Below, piece by piece: positions 5,707 to 6,305 of a DNA stretch of 6,305 bases. Each line of letters opens with the position of its first letter. Positions within the stretch are counted from its first letter, which is position 1. Origin of the DNA: an uncultured Lachnospiraceae bacterium (lineage in GTDB: Bacteria; Bacillota_A; Clostridia; Lachnospirales; Lachnospiraceae); contig CACZHN010000145.1 in assembly GCA_902780985.1 (NCBI GenBank), positions 1-6,305 on the forward strand, read 5' to 3'. The position numbers and the translations under genes are program-made. The notes under the pieces were generated by a model. That model had not been told where the DNA came from, did no database searches, and saw only the letters and a program-made list of their open reading frames with translations.

Positions 5707-6305
5707 ATGCCGCTTATCACCGCGACGATATTTGTCGTTTTAATATATGTATTGCAGAAGTTGATCTATGCACGTACATGGTCTAAAGGTCTGGGCGCTT
5801 CATGCCGCTTTTCCAGAGATTTCATAGAATGCGGAGAAACAGCGGAACTTCGTATGGTGGTGGAGAACGCAAAAGCTCTGCCGCTTCCGATATTCCAGCT
5901 GAAATTCTCTGTGGAAACAGCTCTTAAATTCGCAAATATGGAAAATGCAGCCATAACCGATAAGTATTATAAGAGCGAGGTTTTTGCCCTGAAGGGAAAT
6001 CAGAGAGTAACCAGAAATCTGGACTTTCTCGGCGCAAAAAGAGGCGTAGTGACCATATCCGACATAAACATGATAGTTCATGACTTCCTGATGACCACAG
6101 CTTATGCTGCCACGGTTTCGGACAGTGATACTATCTATGTATTCCCAAGAAAAAAGATGGATCTGGATTTTGATATGTTCTTCCGAGGAATAATCGGAAA
6201 TATCGAAACAAGAAGAAGCCTGATAGAAGACAGGCTTACTTTTCGTGGAATAAGAGAATATCAGCCTTTTGACGGCATGAGAAGCATAAACTGGAAGCAG
6301 TCGGC
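5707..6305 (+). CDS. DUF58 domain membrane protein (3' truncated by window end)
   Basis: The frame opens at the ATG at 5707 and runs to the window end without a stop, giving 199 complete codons. An N-terminal hydrophobic segment (about residues 3-20, LITATIFVVLIYVLQKLIYA) should anchor it in the membrane. Then comes a beta-rich region with a typical pattern: a Phe-Ser-Arg, a CGE turn, and VENAKALPLPIFQLKF. The DUF58 hallmark GIREYQPFDGMRSINWKQS occupies residues 181-199, matching the usual form GLREYQPGDDPRRIDWKASA. The VWA-like remainder of the domain lies beyond the window. Family members number roughly 300-450 residues and are nearly always next to a MoxR ATPase, as here, with a 10-base gap. 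Function is poorly known; the pair is thought to act on envelope or stress-related client proteins. Only one N-terminal membrane helix is visible, while many relatives have two. Confidence 0.9.
   Translation, partial: MPLITATIFVVLIYVLQKLIYARTWSKGLGASCRFSRDFIECGETAELRMVVENAKALPLPIFQLKFSVETALKFANMENAAITDKYYKSEVFALKGNQRVTRNLDFLGAKRGVVTISDINMIVHDFLMTTAYAATVSDSDTIYVFPRKKMDLDFDMFFRGIIGNIETRRSLIEDRLTFRGIREYQPFDGMRSINWKQS

Noticed and set aside
5800..6081. Minus-strand 93-codon open frame opposite the DUF58 gene
   Set aside because: The plus strand carries a continuous frame with a ribosome site, membrane helix and DUF58 signature, so the opposite frame is a by-product.

Overview
The window reads as an ordinary chromosomal stretch from an anaerobic, low-to-moderate GC Firmicute, most likely a Lachnospiraceae-type Clostridium relative. 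The reasons are the large clostridial-type PurL C-terminus, strong purine-rich Shine-Dalgarno sites, the gene families present (fused acyl-CoA:acetate CoA-transferase, MoxR/DUF58), and heavy use of AGA and ATA codons outside purL. This placement rests on family knowledge and was not checked by a search.

Seven protein-coding genes lie on the plus strand, and both ends are cut. In order they are: (1) the last ~211 codons of purL (2-637), carrying the glutamine amidotransferase domain; (2) a secreted, membrane-anchored transglutaminase-like protein (644-1660); (3) a CorA-family Mg2+ channel (1688-2605); (4) a Nudix hydrolase resembling ADP-ribose pyrophosphatases (2608-3180); (5) a single-chain two-domain acyl-CoA:acetate CoA-transferase (3184-4695); (6) a MoxR-type AAA+ ATPase (4743-5696); (7) the first 199 codons of a DUF58 membrane protein (5707 to the window end).

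Spacing is tight: 6, 27, 2, 3, 47 and 10 bases between successive genes. No intrinsic terminator is visible in any gap, so polycistronic transcription is plausible. The 47-base gap before the MoxR gene is the only one with room for a promoter. CorA-Nudix and Nudix-CoA-transferase look translationally coupled. MoxR plus DUF58 is a well-known conserved pair, usually followed by a transglutaminase-type membrane protein. The other genes look like separate housekeeping functions in a row: purine synthesis, Mg2+ transport, nucleotide-derivative clean-up and acyl-CoA exchange.

No tRNA, rRNA, CRISPR array, mobile element or attachment site was seen, and no clearly new system. The features most worth a second look are a perfect 9-bp hairpin closed by a C(UUCG)G tetraloop inside the signal-peptide coding region of the transglutaminase gene, a Nudix box that appears one residue longer than consensus, and the presence of a membrane-anchored transglutaminase a few genes upstream of a MoxR-DUF58 pair.
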